From: Prochilodus magdalenae
Lineage: Eukaryota; Chordata; Actinopteri; Characiformes; Prochilodontidae
Reading direction: 5' to 3'
DNA length: 64,000 nt
Assembly: GCA_024036415.1 (NCBI GenBank)
Contig: JAMWET010001363.1
Span: 186,001-250,000 of the forward strand
The notes under the pieces were generated by a model. The model was not told the DNA's origin and did not search any database. It saw only the letters and a program-made list of their open reading frames with translations. Positions 48,816 through 63,955 of this stretch are shown here, one piece after another (position 1 is the stretch's first letter; each line of letters begins with the position of its first letter). The position numbers were made by a program, and so were the translations under genes.

Positions 48816-50560
48816 TGCATAGTGCTGGAGTTTGATGATTGGACAGTTCCCTTGTGTCCTTTGCGTGAACTCAAAGTGATTGGAGCCCAGCAGGTACTGC
48901 CTGACACAGCACCATTTTAATCAACTTGCAGGAAAAAGAGCTTTAAAGGTCTGTTGTTACAATAATAAGAGCGCGAGTCAGACCGAGGTTGCAAAAAATA
49001 CGTGCTTTAAAAATATGTAAAAAATATGATCCAACGTATCAATATAAAACGGCTAGAAAACACATTACACAAAGTTATATTTGTGTAATTATTATAAGTA
49101 ATATCATAAATTAATGGGCGATATACGCTATTCTGTACTATATAATAGGATTCCTTAACATAGAAATATTTAATTTTGAATCATATAGTAACCACTATTA
49201 ACCAGCCACTAATTTGCTAATAAAGCGAGATAATATTCCTCCTCAGCAGTGGTCTATTACAAAGCACTGTCCAGTCGATAATGAAACAAGTGACGGACCA
49301 ATCCCTGACACTTTTGGTCAAGCACGACGCATGTGGTCACAAGTATAAGGCTACTGCTATCATGCAAATTACAAAATTGAAATAAAACCTATTAAACAAA
49401 TCATTATAATGTTGTATCTAAAGATGGTTGCACATGCTTGCATCAAGGACAGAGATTGCAAATGTGAAGATCTTGTAAATGAAGAATAGCACCCCCTTGT
49501 ATCTGGATCTGGTCTGGATCTTGAGAGGACGAACATGTAAAGAAACAGTAACAGTATTGCCTATTCATTAGTCTATGTAATTAAATCATGCATCATATTT
49601 ACGACATACTAAAACATATACTTTGACTGAAAGTGGCAAAAACAATAATAACTTTCAGCTTAGTGGCGCACGGTTATGATAAACGCACCCATGACCGTCA
49701 TCAATAGGAGAGAAGCATACGGTTTCACCACGAGGTGTTCTTTTGAAACGATGGCACACATGCCACATCGTGAACAAAGGTTGCGGGAAATCATTAAAAC
49801 TCTAAAAATGCATTTTTCGTTGCGCTATACATAGGCCTACACAAATAGCAAAATGACAGCACAGTTTAGCTACACTAATGGTATTAATAATGAAAACAAG
49901 TTATATGTAATATAACCCGGTCTTTAGTGGTTGATCAAATGTGTTCTTTTTTAAGTTTCCTTGTTACATCTGCACATTTAAATGAATGTAAATCCACATT
50001 TTCATGAATTGATGATTGTGTTTTGTTATATTTAATTTGTTAACTGCCCGGTATTTAGTGACGTATTGTATTAGTCACTTGCATAGTGATAGCTTGCATA
50101 GGCCGTGTGTTTTTGACATTTACATATAAGGTAAATATAAGCATCTGTCAAGGCTCTAATTATTTTAACATCGAACTAGGTGGAGTTCCTCCAAAATACA
50201 GTTCCATGATAGTCTGAGCGTACACCTGGCGAAGAGCTAGCAAGTCATTTAGTGTTGATGTGTTAGAACCTAAACGTTCAAATTCCACATTGAATTATTG
50301 TTCTGGGTTGTATGCTTCCATCGTAAGTCATCTACTTTGATTTTATGTTATATAAGTTATGTTGTTCTTACAAATCTTATTTTATCAATACTCAGATCAA
50401 AGTCAGATGCACTTATGTGGAGTATATATAAAGTAATGTTTAGCTTGGTGTGACATCCGGTGCCTATAGTTGGACTAAATTGGCCTATCCTAAATTTCTA
50501 ACGTGCCTAAATCTCATTCAATGGATTGATTAGCTGAAAAGACTGTTCACAATTAACGCA

Positions 50561-50566
50561 TTTATT
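50561..50566 (-). terminator. Candidate hoxa4a polyadenylation signal
   Basis: AATAAA on the minus strand, about 585 bp after the hoxa4a stop codon. Chosen on motif and distance only. Confidence 0.3.
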
Positions 50567-51148
50567 ATTTCCACTGACACAATTACTTGCATATACTAAA
50601 ACAGCATGACATATCCACCAATATACAGATAACTAAGTACACGATTATTCACAGCTTGGATGACGTCATACAGAACACACTCAAATACTTGGGACTAAGA
50701 CAAACAAAATTTAAGTTTTTCCCGCTTAAGGACGCGAATGTTCCTATATTTGTGCCTTCATGAGATTTGTACATGCTTCAATTGACCCATCTCCATGAAC
50801 AGTACTCCGACTCAAAAGCAAGCTATGCTCACTATCCCCAACAATAGTGCTTAACAGGGTTTCATACCAATAGCAAGCACCCATACTTCAAGTTTAGTTG
50901 TGTTCTGTCACTGTTCCATGAAAAAAGAAGAAAAAGCCGTCATCTAAAGATGTAGGATGGGCGGACTTTGCAGCACAGGTTGTTTGATTTCATGGAGTAA
51001 GCGAGTCGAGAAAAGAATAAGAGGGTGAGCTGAGGCTGCCCCATCCATTTTGAAGTAGAAAGTAACCCTGTGAAGCTCCGATCCGAATACTGCTCTGTTG
51101 CTCTGTTCTGTTTTGCTCAGTTCTGCTGCTTCTAACGTTCTGCAATCA

Positions 51149-52349
51149 CTATAGGCTCGATGAGCATGGCGTGGGAAGCAGTGTCTGCTGCTGCTGCTGG
51201 CTCGCGTCTGTTTTGCCTTGGTGGTTGGAGGACGAGGAGCTCGCAGAACGGACCTTCGTGTTGGGCAGCTTGTGGTCTTTCTTCCACTTCATGCGACGAT
51301 TCTGGAACCATATCTTTACTTGTCGCTCTGACAGGCACATAGTGTGTGCTATCTCCACCCGCCGACGCCGGGTCAGGTACCGGTTAAAGTGAAACTCCTT
51401 CTCAAGCTCCAGAGCTTGCTGGCGGGTGTAGGCGGTGCGAGACCTCTTGGGCACTCCTCCAGAATAGTTAGCGGTCACTAAACAAACAAACAAAAAGCAG
51501 GCAGGTGTTATCAATGCCCACGGTCATCTATGACCGTGACCTCCAAAGAGTCACTAAGAATCTTGAAGATGACGATGTGCTATGGGTAACACCATAGATG
51601 TTGCATGTTTTTGACAGCGCGCCTCATTTTCAGATAGCGTGTGTATTCCGAGGCTATTGAATGCGAGCCAACATACCCAAAGCTAGGATAATTATTAACG
51701 AAAACACTGAATAAACGACGGGGAGCCTTTTGTGATAGAAACAGAAGCAGATGGCTAGACAGAAACAAAACAGGCAATAAAATTTACGAGGGTTCCTAAT
51801 TACCGAGACAACGTCTCCGAGGTCGTAAATCGCCCAAATGAGGGAGGAAAACGCTACTCAGCATGTTCCCATCAAGCGCGCCGATGGACGTTTTTCAAAG
51901 GGTTACCGGTGTTTTATCCACCGTGACAATAACCTACCCGTATTAACGTGGACCTTCTTCATCCAGGGGTAGACCACTGGCTCCTTCCCCTTCGGTGGGG
52001 TAGGCAGAGCCTCTGTAACGAGGCTGCAATCCTTGCTTGTCGTCGTTCCAGCGCAGCTCTCGGGATTGAGGTGGGGCCCGTGATTTGGAGGAACAGATTG
52101 AGGCTGTACGTGGTGTCGGTCGTTGAAATCGACGAGACAGTTGCTTGAGACGTTGCCGTAGTCATAGCTCGGGTCTTGGTAGTTTGACCGCGGATATGTT
52201 GCCTCCTCGTGATGGGGGAAACCCGAGTCTTTCGGTCGCTCGTAGTAGTCAGAAGAGACGGGGATGTAGCCGTTCTGCTGGTATTCCTCACACGGCGGGA
52301 AAGAAGGTTCGATGTAATTCGAATTGATCAAGTAGGAACTCATGGTCAT
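51149..52349 (-). CDS. hoxa4a: Homeobox protein Hox-A4a, two exons, complete
   Basis: Exon 1 is 52349-51938 and exon 2 is 51477-51149. The 460-bp intron has donor ACGG|GTAGGT and acceptor TTTAG|TGACCG, phase 1, giving 246 aa. The junction restores [20 protein letters not shown], which agrees with the zebrafish hoxa4a junction as I remember it. The start is the ATG of [20 protein letters not shown]; a second Met is two codons later. The hexapeptide VYPWMKK has YPWM at residues 127-130. The homeodomain is at about 147-206 ([39 protein letters not shown]). A glutamine run (QQQQQ) lies near the C-terminus, which ends [10 protein letters not shown]. It lacks the long proline/glycine/alanine-rich N-terminal tracts of mammalian HOXA4, as is usual in fish. 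A CACGTG E-box and a CCAAT box lie about 104-124 bp upstream of the ATG and probably mark the promoter. A possible polyadenylation signal is at 50561-50566. Confidence 0.97.
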
Positions 52350-52452
52350 TAATTTGTGAAGTACAACAATTCTAATTTTTATCGCGCTGTCGTTTTCCTG
52401 ATCTCACCAAAACCCACCTACTCCCCCTGTCAAATGTACAAAGTTGGTTAGT

Positions 52453-52473
52453 CACGTGAGGAAAGAGACCAAT
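52453..52473. promoter_or_regulatory. E-box plus CCAAT pair, hoxa4a proximal promoter
   Basis: CACGTG (52453-52458) and CCAAT (52469-52473) lie 104-124 bp upstream of the hoxa4a ATG, with 10 bp between them. The layout matches the pair upstream of hoxa3a and the USF/NF-Y arrangement known for the HOXB4 promoter. I infer that it is the core of the hoxa4a promoter. Confidence 0.5.
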
Positions 52474-54665
52474 CAGAATCTCCTGTGGGTGCCTTGTAAA
52501 CAAGCACCAATAGCAGGCCAGACATGGGCACAACGAAAATTCTACCGGCAGACCATGCATCTGTTTTTCTTTTTATATCAAGAAGCATCTCTGAACATTT
52601 CAACCACATTATCATCTTGTTTCCTGCAGAGGCACGTAAAGACACGTAAAGACGGTAATTTCAGACAATCTATGTGAAAGAGCTCATATAACAGAACAGG
52701 GATCCCATATGCAATACATATGCACTAAATGATGTGATGAAAACAGATGTTGCATCAAACCCTGTAACACTGAGCATATTAAATCAAACAATTGAAGAGA
52801 TCTCACAGACCAAATTTCACCAATCCACCATATCTAAACAGCTATTGATATACTACAACATCTCATGTGCCGTCTTAACAAGTCACCAACAATATGCATT
52901 GAAGGCCATGTTGCTGTCTTTCTGGTTAGGCCAATAAATGTATAGACGTATATGCGTGAGTTACATGCATATTTTTTTAGACTACACACTTAAATAGTCA
53001 TTTAGAATCAGTTCCTCAAAAGCTAAAATGTACGAACACCCCACCGGAGAAACATATCAGTTAGATTGTTCATTAGTACCATTACCATTTTGTTAAGAGC
53101 ACAGGTCAGAGGAGCACAAGGAATAGTAGTGTTAAGTCCAAATGTGATTTTGTTTACAGCAGCTTTTCAGTCATATTCATACGAATCAATCTTTTTTTCA
53201 TCAGAGGGGAGCATTTCTAAATGTTGGTGCCCTGTCATAGCCATTACAGTGTCGACAATTTTGAAACTTAACCGTTTGTCTTTATGCGTTATGTAGGCCT
53301 TTGTGGAGTGTCTGTTTAGGATACGACTCATTTTCACACATCATCATAACACAAACTTAATGAAAAATGAAAAAACTATTTAACAGTTGACCTTAATGAT
53401 TAACCATTGAAAGGTTGTAATTAAGGATTATGACTAAAATATTTATGTGTGAAGGTAAGAATTAAATATACGATAGCATTTGTAGCACATTGTTGGCTTT
53501 ACTTTAGGCCCTAAATTTCCCACTTTTCGTTTTTTAAACTGTTAATGTTGGCAGACCGAGTAATTTTTTTTTTTTTTTAATAATAGTTCCTCTCTTTTGC
53601 CTTTGACTACGTCCTAAATAATCTGTGCCTTAAGTGATACTTCTAAAATTTATTTGGAAAACAAAAGAAACTGAAGACTGAACTCAAAATCTTCATTAAA
53701 CACACCATATATTTTAGTATTTACCTTTACTTCAAAGTATGCATTCGAGCTTGATAAAATAAGTAACATGACTTGTCACCACATCAAGTATTTTTAGGTT
53801 GAATGGACACATTATTTTAAGTTTACTGCCTTCCAAAGAAGCCAAACCAATCAAATCATCGAATACCGTACCAGTCAACATAATAGTCTGCTTTAGATAT
53901 ATGAAGCAAATATCATGCAAACAGGAACTCCCAAGCAAAAGAAACAGCATTCTTAACCTAAAACAGTTTTATCTTTAGACGAGGCAGACAGTACAATCCC
54001 GAGCTTAAATCACTGAGTAACGTTTTGCATAGAGAGTCCTGTCAAGAATCTTTGACCTCGCGTGCCACTTCGAATGCCCAAATACATGGAAATGATGCAT
54101 ACCTGCTACTCGCGACAGGTAGGTCCGACACCGATCCATTTTTATACAATCTACAGCTGATCTGAATAAGCACCATCCACAAAATATGGGGAATCTTTCT
54201 GAACTCTCAGCGGTGCTCGTTTCCGAACCTAGCAATGAGTGCGCGGCCTTGCAGCGTCCGAAGTGTTGGACTCAGTCTCGCCTCTCGAATTAATCGCCAC
54301 CCAGAGATAACTTTGGTCTGACCCCTGAGTGACTCAGTTTCCATTTCGCCTCTGATTAATCTTGCTCATTGACAGTCTTTGTTAAACAACAAGGCGTGCC
54401 CTCCGAAACGACGACATTTTCATATTTGTTAGACGCAGTGACCTAGCTTTCACCCCGGCCTTGGACTTAGCTTCTCCCGTTGGGTTAGGACCCAGGGGAA
54501 CTATCAGGGGGACTTGCGGAGGTCACCACTCAACAGCATCCCAAAAAAGAGAAGAGGAAAGCGTCAACAACAACAAAAATCCCGAAAAGGCTAAGGCCTA
54601 CCTACGTGGCAATTGTAGGCTTCAGTCTGTAGACATCTGTAACAGTGACTATAATAAGTGTAATG

Positions 54666-54795
<130 letters not shown>

Positions 54796-57700
54796 ATCGT
54801 GTGGAACTCCTCCATAAAAGCACATTTTATAATATATTTTCGTCTCTAAGGCTAAAAGCCTAAAAGCACTGTAAATGACCTAAAGCTGTGCCTCATTTTA
54901 TAAATCCACAATTAAAATGACAATAGAATAGGCACGCATTTTAACCTTATGGCTCATAACTGTAAGAAATGGCCTCGCTATGCACAAATATTTTCACCTT
55001 AAGCACTTCCACTCTAAGGAGCCGGTCCGTTCCTCTTGTTTATAATTAGCTACATATTTTGCATGCTGGTTTCCGAATAATTCATAGTATATACTAAGTA
55101 ACTTGTTTTAACATGAATAAGTGGATAACAAGACTGGAGATTAAGGGGTTAAACCAACTTCAAATAAATAATTTGGCAACCAATTTATATAGTCTGCGGA
55201 AAGTGTTAAACTGGATTAAATTTCATAATGTTTCTGAAAAAAGTTTTTTCACATTTCTCTTTATAGTACTTCTTAAATGTTAACCTGCAGGTTAGATATA
55301 ACGAATCTTAATGCCTCGCATTTTCTTTTTTTCTGCACACATCCTGGCACAAGTTTACAATTTAGCAAATGAAAAGGTATGATCAGAGTTCCTGAGGATC
55401 GTGTAAAGGTTCTTCCTAGCAAACATCACGAACCAGATAAGGCCGATCATTTGACGCAGTGTTCAGACAGGGAGTCAGCCAGAAATACTAAAAGATAACC
55501 AAAAAGAATAAACGCTAAGGAGGTTTATAGCACACATTTCACAAGCTGTTTCACCTTATGATATGGGGAATTGGTAGAGCACTATTGACAAAACATGCAT
55601 TTTCTTTTTTATTTTAAGACAATATAACTCCAAAAGGCATAGATATCTAAATTTAAGCCATTAAATTAAAACCATGGTGGTTTAAATCAATATATCCAAC
55701 ACGGAGAGTGAGTAAGTTTGCCAAACTGCAAAGATCTCTCCATTTTATGAACACTTATTTTGTTTAGCTCATCATTATACATATTCAACTGTTTGAAGAC
55801 ATTTTATGCGCACGGCATAAACAGCGGTTTACATTGCAAGTTATTTAAAAGTCTGTTTTGGGTTTTGTCTTTTGTTAGCAATGTTTGAATATAGCATTAC
55901 GGTGTCGATTGCAAAAAATACATTCAAATCGTGCGGCGGGTGAAGCACCAAAGGGAAAAATGCCTATAAAGTATAGACTGACTAGATGTAAAAAGTGACA
56001 CTTCTCTAATTTGTGGGTTCTATAAAAATGTTTTATATTTAATCTGAACTGCTAATGAAGTAAAGTTAAAAGATGGTCATGTATTTACATTGCATTGGTT
56101 GACTTGTCGCGGTAACTCATGGTTGGATATTAGATATATTGTTGGACTAGCCTCGAAAAGCAATATTAAGTTATCCACGGTCCTATCAGTAGCATCCCTT
56201 GCCTTTTGTCATCCGTTTTGCGAAATGAAACTGAGCAATGTTCAGCTCTGCAGCAAAACATGTATGAGTGCGATGAGTGTTTCGATAAGACCAAAACCCT
56301 TAGGATGAGCCAGAGACAAAACCTGTCCGTTGCGTTTTAACTTTGCGGGGGAGTATCAATCGTAAAATGCAAATTGTGCCCGGGTCTTCAGCTCATCAAA
56401 TCATTTCTTTCAAAGGAAATTCACCAATCAAGTCCTCTAATAAAACCCCGACACTTAATCTTAGCCGTGCATGCGGAGGAGGCAGTCTCTTGTGGCTGCT
56501 AACCCAGGGTCACTCAGCTTGCAGAGTTCATCGCGAGGTTAGCCGCGAACTCGCGGGATTCGCAGCTTTCCATCTTTTGTGCCATTATAACACTGGCACC
56601 GCACTCCACCAGAACAGATGACGGCGACGTGTTCTGCCGTAAACTTTTGACCCCAGCCCAGATCATTCCGTGCTCTTTTTCTCTAACACACACCAAGATA
56701 GACAAAAAGCCACCATACAACTTTTCTGATCACGTTTTTCTTATATATGCACGTTGGTCTCGCACATTAATCTGAACAAAAATACATGGTTCGTTTAAAG
56801 CCCTTGCTGCTTCTTTCGTTCTGTTTGAAACACACTTTTAGCTCTCCCATGTTAGTGAGCATCATTGATATTAATAGATAACTAATAATTCTTATCTTTT
56901 TCACCCTCGTTTGGGCGACGGGGTGCGCAGTGCGGGTGACAGTGAACTTGGCCAAAAGCGAGCTCTGCTGGTGGTTCACTGCGTGTGCACATTCATCTTC
57001 CTGCCTCCGATGACCTCGTTGTGAACCAAGAGCGAGGACATTTTTCTCCAATCTCTCCTCAGACTCATTCTCTCTCTCTTGCTCTCCCTCCCTCTCTCTC
57101 TCTCGCTCTCTCTGTCTCCCTCTTTTTCTCTATCTCTCTCGCCCCCACTTCTCTAACCATTTTCTAATAACGGGGAACCTCAAGAGGATTCCGTTGCAAA
57201 GTAGACCTAATTGTTCACTGCGCGACAATAGCATGTTAGAGTGCCTTTAATGAATGATTATGACACATTTGGAAAAACCTTGCGAGTGAAGATTATTGAT
57301 GAGAGGTGCTGGCGAAAGATGTTGATAAACTTAACTTTTCCGTGACTGTTTAATTGTTTTCTGCTTCATTTAGGAGAACACCTCAGTTGAGCGAACAAAA
57401 AAAAAACTGAAGTTGAAACTGAAACTTTAACTCTGGGTTTAAATCACCAGCATGCACAGATTGAAAACGTATTAAACCCAGCCTAACCCTTTAACCCTCT
57501 AATAAGCAACAGTATTGCAAGTATTTTTAAGCACATGTATTTTCAGGACTCTCTTTACAATATAGGTGCTGCTCAACTGCATCTACATAGGAACTTAACA
57601 AACCTGACAAGGGTTTAAAGTATGAATAGGTTTGGAAGTCTTTTTTAAAGATATCATCTAAATACAAAACGTTTTACAACTTTAAACCTAAATGTAACAA

Positions 57701-58470
57701 ACAAAGTTGAGGTCGAAAACGCACAGCTTGTTGAACATTTGTCTAAAGATACATAGATACAACTCAAGTCGGTGATAGCTCACATTACATTGAACCTTTC
57801 AGTTCAAACTTTGTATACCACTGGTTAAGGGAAAAACACATCAAAAACTAGTCATACACATCAAACCTTATCTTTGGACCCTTCTCAAAATACTGGCTTC
57901 TCTGTTCACCGGAAGGAGTCCTTTACACTAAGACGGGTGAAAATATGAAGCAACAAAAATTGACTCCTTCAGTTTGTGTTTGTACACACTGTCCTTGTCA
58001 CTGCTGCAAAAACCCTATGAACAGCCTGGGGACACGTCTCGCGTTTATAGAATCACCATAATGATATCTGTGCAAAGAATACATAAGGAAAAGTTGGCTA
58101 TATAACAATTGTCTGTGCACCGTCTAATTATTTTTCTTGAAGACAAAAAAAAAGAAAAATAAGGACACTAGGGCAGTGACAATAATAGTTAGCAAGCAAG
58201 CCAGCATTACTACTTTTCTGCCAAGCATGCACTCCACGGCAAATCTGTCTTTAACGCAGCAAATCCACTCTGTTCCACAAAAGTTTCACAAAAAAATATT
58301 GCAATTGAGGTTTCTTATTTTAGCCATAGTTGTAAACCAGATGAGAATATGATCATTTAGAAGTGTTGAAAACGCAACAATATTTAAATGTAATGTCTTA
58401 GACAAGATTTTGGAACATTCAGTTTCAACATAGGTGAACAAAAGCATCCGAAACAATTAGCTGAACTTAC

Positions 58471-58692
58471 CACGAGGGCTTTTTCTCCTTACAGCACTGC
58501 GAACCCAGTCGTCAGTTTTCCAGTCCATAGCGAGCCTATGTAAGAATGACATCTGCGGCAACACATTCGAGGAAAACCTCTTCGGTCTACAAAAAGAGTC
58601 AAAAGAAGCTCCGTGTCAGTGCGATTAGATGTTATATGCGATATACTGTCGACTCCCCAAAACCATAAAACCACTTTAATGGCCACCACGTG
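58471..58692 (-). promoter_or_regulatory. Candidate distal promoter and first exon between hoxa4a and hoxa5a
   Basis: On the minus strand a CACGTG E-box (58687-58692) is followed about 215 bp later by CCCTCGTG|GTAAGTTC, a strong splice donor (exon end 58471). TTTTATGGGC next to the E-box also fits a CDX/HOX site. The segment could start a spliced leader transcript for hoxa4a or hoxa3a. The 66-residue open frame inside has no recognised domain. Confidence 0.3.
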
Positions 58693-59192
58693 ACTGTTTT
58701 ATGGGCAGTCAGCCTATCTGTCCGTGCGCCCTGGATGATTTTTACGACCTAGTTCATGGACCAAACCCCCTTATTTATTCCTCGCCCCGGCATCAGGCAA
58801 GCAGAAACTGCGGGAGGCCTAATAAAGTTTGTTAGGAGAAAATAAAGCCATAAATGCTTGATATCAAGTGGATTGCAAAGCGTTCCTACCTGTTGAGCTT
58901 TTACAAGAAGTTCTATTAGGCGAAGTTCTAAAAAAACATTTAGACATATATTTAGACTCTTTCGTCTCAGAGAGTGAAGGGCACAACTTTCTACTCGAAT
59001 ATGATTTTATTAGAAAGGTTGAAGCACAACTTTCTAATAAGACCTCTAAAAAAGGATCGTTGGACTTTATTATTATTTCACCTTGCACGTACATACAAAT
59101 AGATATAAAGCAAAACAATTCAACACATTGCAAATGGATTGTAAATTAAACAGCCCGAATGACACAGAAATGAACTGAGTTAGAGTAAAAAG

Positions 59193-59198
59193 TTTATT
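59193..59198 (-). terminator. Candidate hoxa5a polyadenylation signal
   Basis: AATAAA on the minus strand, about 790 bp after the hoxa5a stop codon. Chosen on motif and distance. Confidence 0.35.
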
Positions 59199-59939
59199 GA
59201 TTCAGCCATAAACCATAATAATTACCAGCGACATTATTAGATCAGTTAAATTTCCAGTTACCATTCAAATATTTACAAAACATTCTTCACAAGCCAAAAG
59301 GACACACAGTATTTAAAAATAAAAACTCAACTTGAATATCGCGCCCAAGTAGTTGGTTTTACGGTATAACGTGCAAAATTAGAAATGAAATGCACATAAA
59401 TGAGAATCTGGGCTTGATAACACAACACACAGTGGTGAAAATACATTACGGCCACAAACAAGTAGCCAACTACTTCAGCATAACTACAAAAGCTGAAATT
59501 AGAGATGAAGAAAATAAATACACCCATCAATACATATTTACACGCCAAGAAAGCCAAGACAAGTTCTTCATTCTTTTATAAGAGTCTTTTCAGAGTGCAA
59601 CATAAGCCAACGTTTACTATTTACGAAAAGCGTTTGGCGGATACTTCAAGCACTGAAACTGTGATCAGAATTGGAGATAAGTTAGTTAATTTACATGTTC
59701 ATGGGGATGTTCTAAATCTACATATGAGCTTACAATGCAGCGGTTTACTCACACAAGCATTATTACTTGACAGTCCAAAGTAAATTAGTTGTTTTTCAGG
59801 CCAAGACAGAGAACACAGGGGCGTTTACTGTGCAGCAGGCCACTGGAAAGTCTCTGGATAGCAGGAAAGATCATATCCTCTCATATCCCCGTACTCGCCT
59901 TATTTACTGAGCGCACACTTTTAGCACATCACATCATAA

Positions 59940-59964
59940 CACACACACACACACACACACACAC
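59940..59964 (+). repeat. (CA)n microsatellite in hoxa5a 3' UTR
   Basis: A CA run about 23 bp past the hoxa5a stop codon on the minus strand. Confidence 0.93.
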
Positions 59965-59986
59965 GCGAGCAATGACATATACACTT

Positions 59987-61150
<1,164 letters not shown>

Positions 61151-61583
61151 TGGTTGACAATGATTACCTGGTAATTGCTAAGCCAGTATTATTACTACCG
61201 TGGAGAGAACAATGCCGTGTGTGCTTGATTTGTGTCTCTTGATGGTTTTGCGCGTCTATTGCGCCCTTGCACAATTTATGATGAATTATGGAAATGACTG
61301 AGACACAGACTTCATGATCCCTTACGTAGGCGCCCAAATATGGGGTACGGCTTGAAGTCACGTGTTTTTTGTTGACCAGTCGTAAATCCTGTGCGATGAC
61401 CTCCAGTGGTAAACTCACGCGCAAGCAGGAAATCTGGGTGGAACTGTTGGAGGGCGGGAGCGCGCGCAAGTATACCGGAGTACTGGCAGCAGTCTCCGTC
61501 AGTTTTGAATTGTAGTGGTGCGCCACCCTCTGGTCAAACCGGAAAATTTCTCACATCTCGCGTCCCAAGGCGCGGCTGCGACA

Positions 61584-61600
61584 GGGTCACACAGAGGTTA
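61584..61600 (+). promoter_or_regulatory. Candidate DR5 retinoic acid response element, hoxa5a
   Basis: GGGTCA, five bases (CACAG), then AGGTTA. The first half-site fits RGKTCA exactly and the second has one mismatch. It lies 434 bp upstream of the hoxa5a ATG. Confidence 0.35.
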
Positions 61601-62757
61601 ACGACTTTGCAGTGGAAAATTATTACTGCTGAAACAATACACAATGCCTTGACCTCTCCGTAAAAGCGCAGAGCATATTAGTTGGATACAACAGATTTAA
61701 ACGTATTTAAAGGAAGGAAATATTCAAAAAGGAAATTGAAATAAAAATGCATTTAAAATAGGTTTCTTGAAAATGCGCATGTTTAAGACAAACCATGCGC
61801 ACTAGCAGTTGGTGATTGCAGTGTGCTAACAAAGCCCCTATATTGGCAAAATAGTCAGTGGTCAGTGGGCTCAACATAAAACAGTGTTTTTTAGTGATAA
61901 AACAGGTTCCTGTTCTTAGAAAATATGAAAACGAAAGGTAAACAGAGGAACCCAACGCAGTCAGGACACTTGCCTCCGATTACCCTCTGATCGAGTAAAA
62001 CAAGTAAACGATTGAACACATGTAAAATAATAAAGATTGAGTTTGAGATATTGTGCCTCTTTTAAATCAGTGTTTTTTTTCTACAGTGTGCGTATTATCT
62101 TTAAAGTGTTTCTTATTTATTCCTTTTTTTTATTTTACAAACAAGACATTTCATTTAGAACTCCACGATAAAATGGAAAATTATGAAACACTTTACAAGC
62201 ATTATTTTTTCTCCTTCTGAGAAATCACTGCTTAAAATTAGAAACAGTACGTTTTCTCAGGACTCTGTGCTCCAATCTAGTAGTAATTTTGGTGGTGAGC
62301 TTCACCTTATCAGGAGCTAGTCCCTGCGCTGATGTCTGGAATTAACATATACCACAGCTAAATGCGCCCTAGCACTGGTCGTCACATGGATGAATCACAA
62401 ATTGATGATCAAAGATACATTTTTAATCTGATATATGACATGTGAAAGCGCCGCCGGGGGTAAAATCAAAGCAGTTAAAAAAGGCCTGTGGCACATTTAA
62501 ACAAACAATAGTGTTTTAAGGAGATAACTGTAGGACTGTAATATTATGAAACGTTAGGATGACGCATTAAACGCTGGGCACGCGAAAAAAACTTAATCTT
62601 TCTGTCAGTGGGGTCTTGCCTAAAAAATAAATAAATAATAAAACTGATGGTAAAGCATTCTAATGATGACAGTCGATGTTGCATAAACATTTCTAAATGC
62701 TCAAAATAAAAGGAAAGCCCTCCGAATACAGATTTGCAGCGAGAGATGAATTTTGAA

Positions 62758-62815
62758 TTAACCTTGTAAGTCGCTCTGGATAAGAGCGTTAGGTAAGTGC
62801 CATTAGTGTAAATCC
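62758..62815 (+). repeat. SINE/LINE 3' tail fragment
   Basis: CTTGTAAGTCGCTCTGGATA followed by AGAGCGTTAGGTAAGTGCC matches the tail shared by many fish SINEs and their partner LINEs. It is the only transposon-derived piece I recognise inside the cluster half of the window. Confidence 0.65.
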
Positions 62816-63811
62816 ATGTAAACAGAAACATCCTGCAATAACAGGGCAGTATGACGACAACGACGATGGCAGTTATACACTTAAAACATAAGCAATTCTT
62901 TTACGTCAAGTGTCACGTGTACAAATGAAAACCTACGAAAAAATTGACTTGACACGCGGCACATATACACATTGATATATACTGTATATAATGTACGCAT
63001 GACATTGTAAATCTTTTAAAGAATACAAATATTTCGGGCAAACACAGCGGCGAAACAACTCGTTATAAACGATGTTAGAATGACTTTTGCATTTAAAAGT
63101 TGTTACACTAATGGCGAGCTGCATTAAGGGTTATACAAAGGCCAGATAAGTCTGGGTCTAACTGAAAACTGCAGAACAATCTATGTATGACTCAAGCGGC
63201 CTCCAGAACAATCAAAACTCCTCTGTTCATAAAACGAAAATAGCTCCGAGGCGGTATTTGAGAAGCGTATCAAAATAAGACAACTGCTCGAACAGATTTG
63301 CTGCACTCCTCACACATCCACTATCGTGTCGTCAAAAACATTTGTCCAGAAACAGCACGCCTTAACCAAGATGCTTTGTGAATGCCTCTATGTACTTAAC
63401 TAGACTGCACGAAATGTAGATCTTTGATGGCATTTGTTTTGACATGAAGTCTGGAAGTTATACCAGTCTCAACCGTGCATTGTGTCACACCGCCACCAGC
63501 CGGTGGTTTAAATATCTACCTCTGCGACAGACCATGACGGCACCATATGTTAGGCTTAGGCAAAGGCCTTAACATCTCCTTTGAGGTCAGCGCATCACTG
63601 TCAGCATGACGACCACAGACCAACACAAAAACATCCGTCAATTTACTCTTCTGTCGGGATCTTCAGAAATGCTGAAGAAAATCTGTCTTGACGTTAACCA
63701 AGCTTACGTAATATCACTATTGTATAATTAAACTAAAGCTGTAAACACATATGGAATGCATGAATTTTTAAAACTTACTAGTTGTACAAGTACTTAATTA
63801 ATACAAACAGC

Positions 63812-63814
<3 letters not shown>

Positions 63815-63895
<81 letters not shown>

Positions 63896-63955
63896 GGAGA
63901 AGAAGAAGAAGAAGAAGAAGAAGAAGAAGAAGAAGAAGAAGAAGAAGAAGAAGAA
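63815..63955 (+). repeat. (TAA)n followed by (GAA)n compound microsatellite, about 140 bp
   Basis: A TAA run to about 63894 passes directly into a pure-purine AAG/GAA run to about 63955, at the right edge of the window. Confidence 0.97.

Noticed and set aside
56489..56530. GGGTCA…AGTTCA pair near 56500 as a RARE
   Set aside because: The spacing is 12 bases, which is not a standard retinoic acid response element layout.
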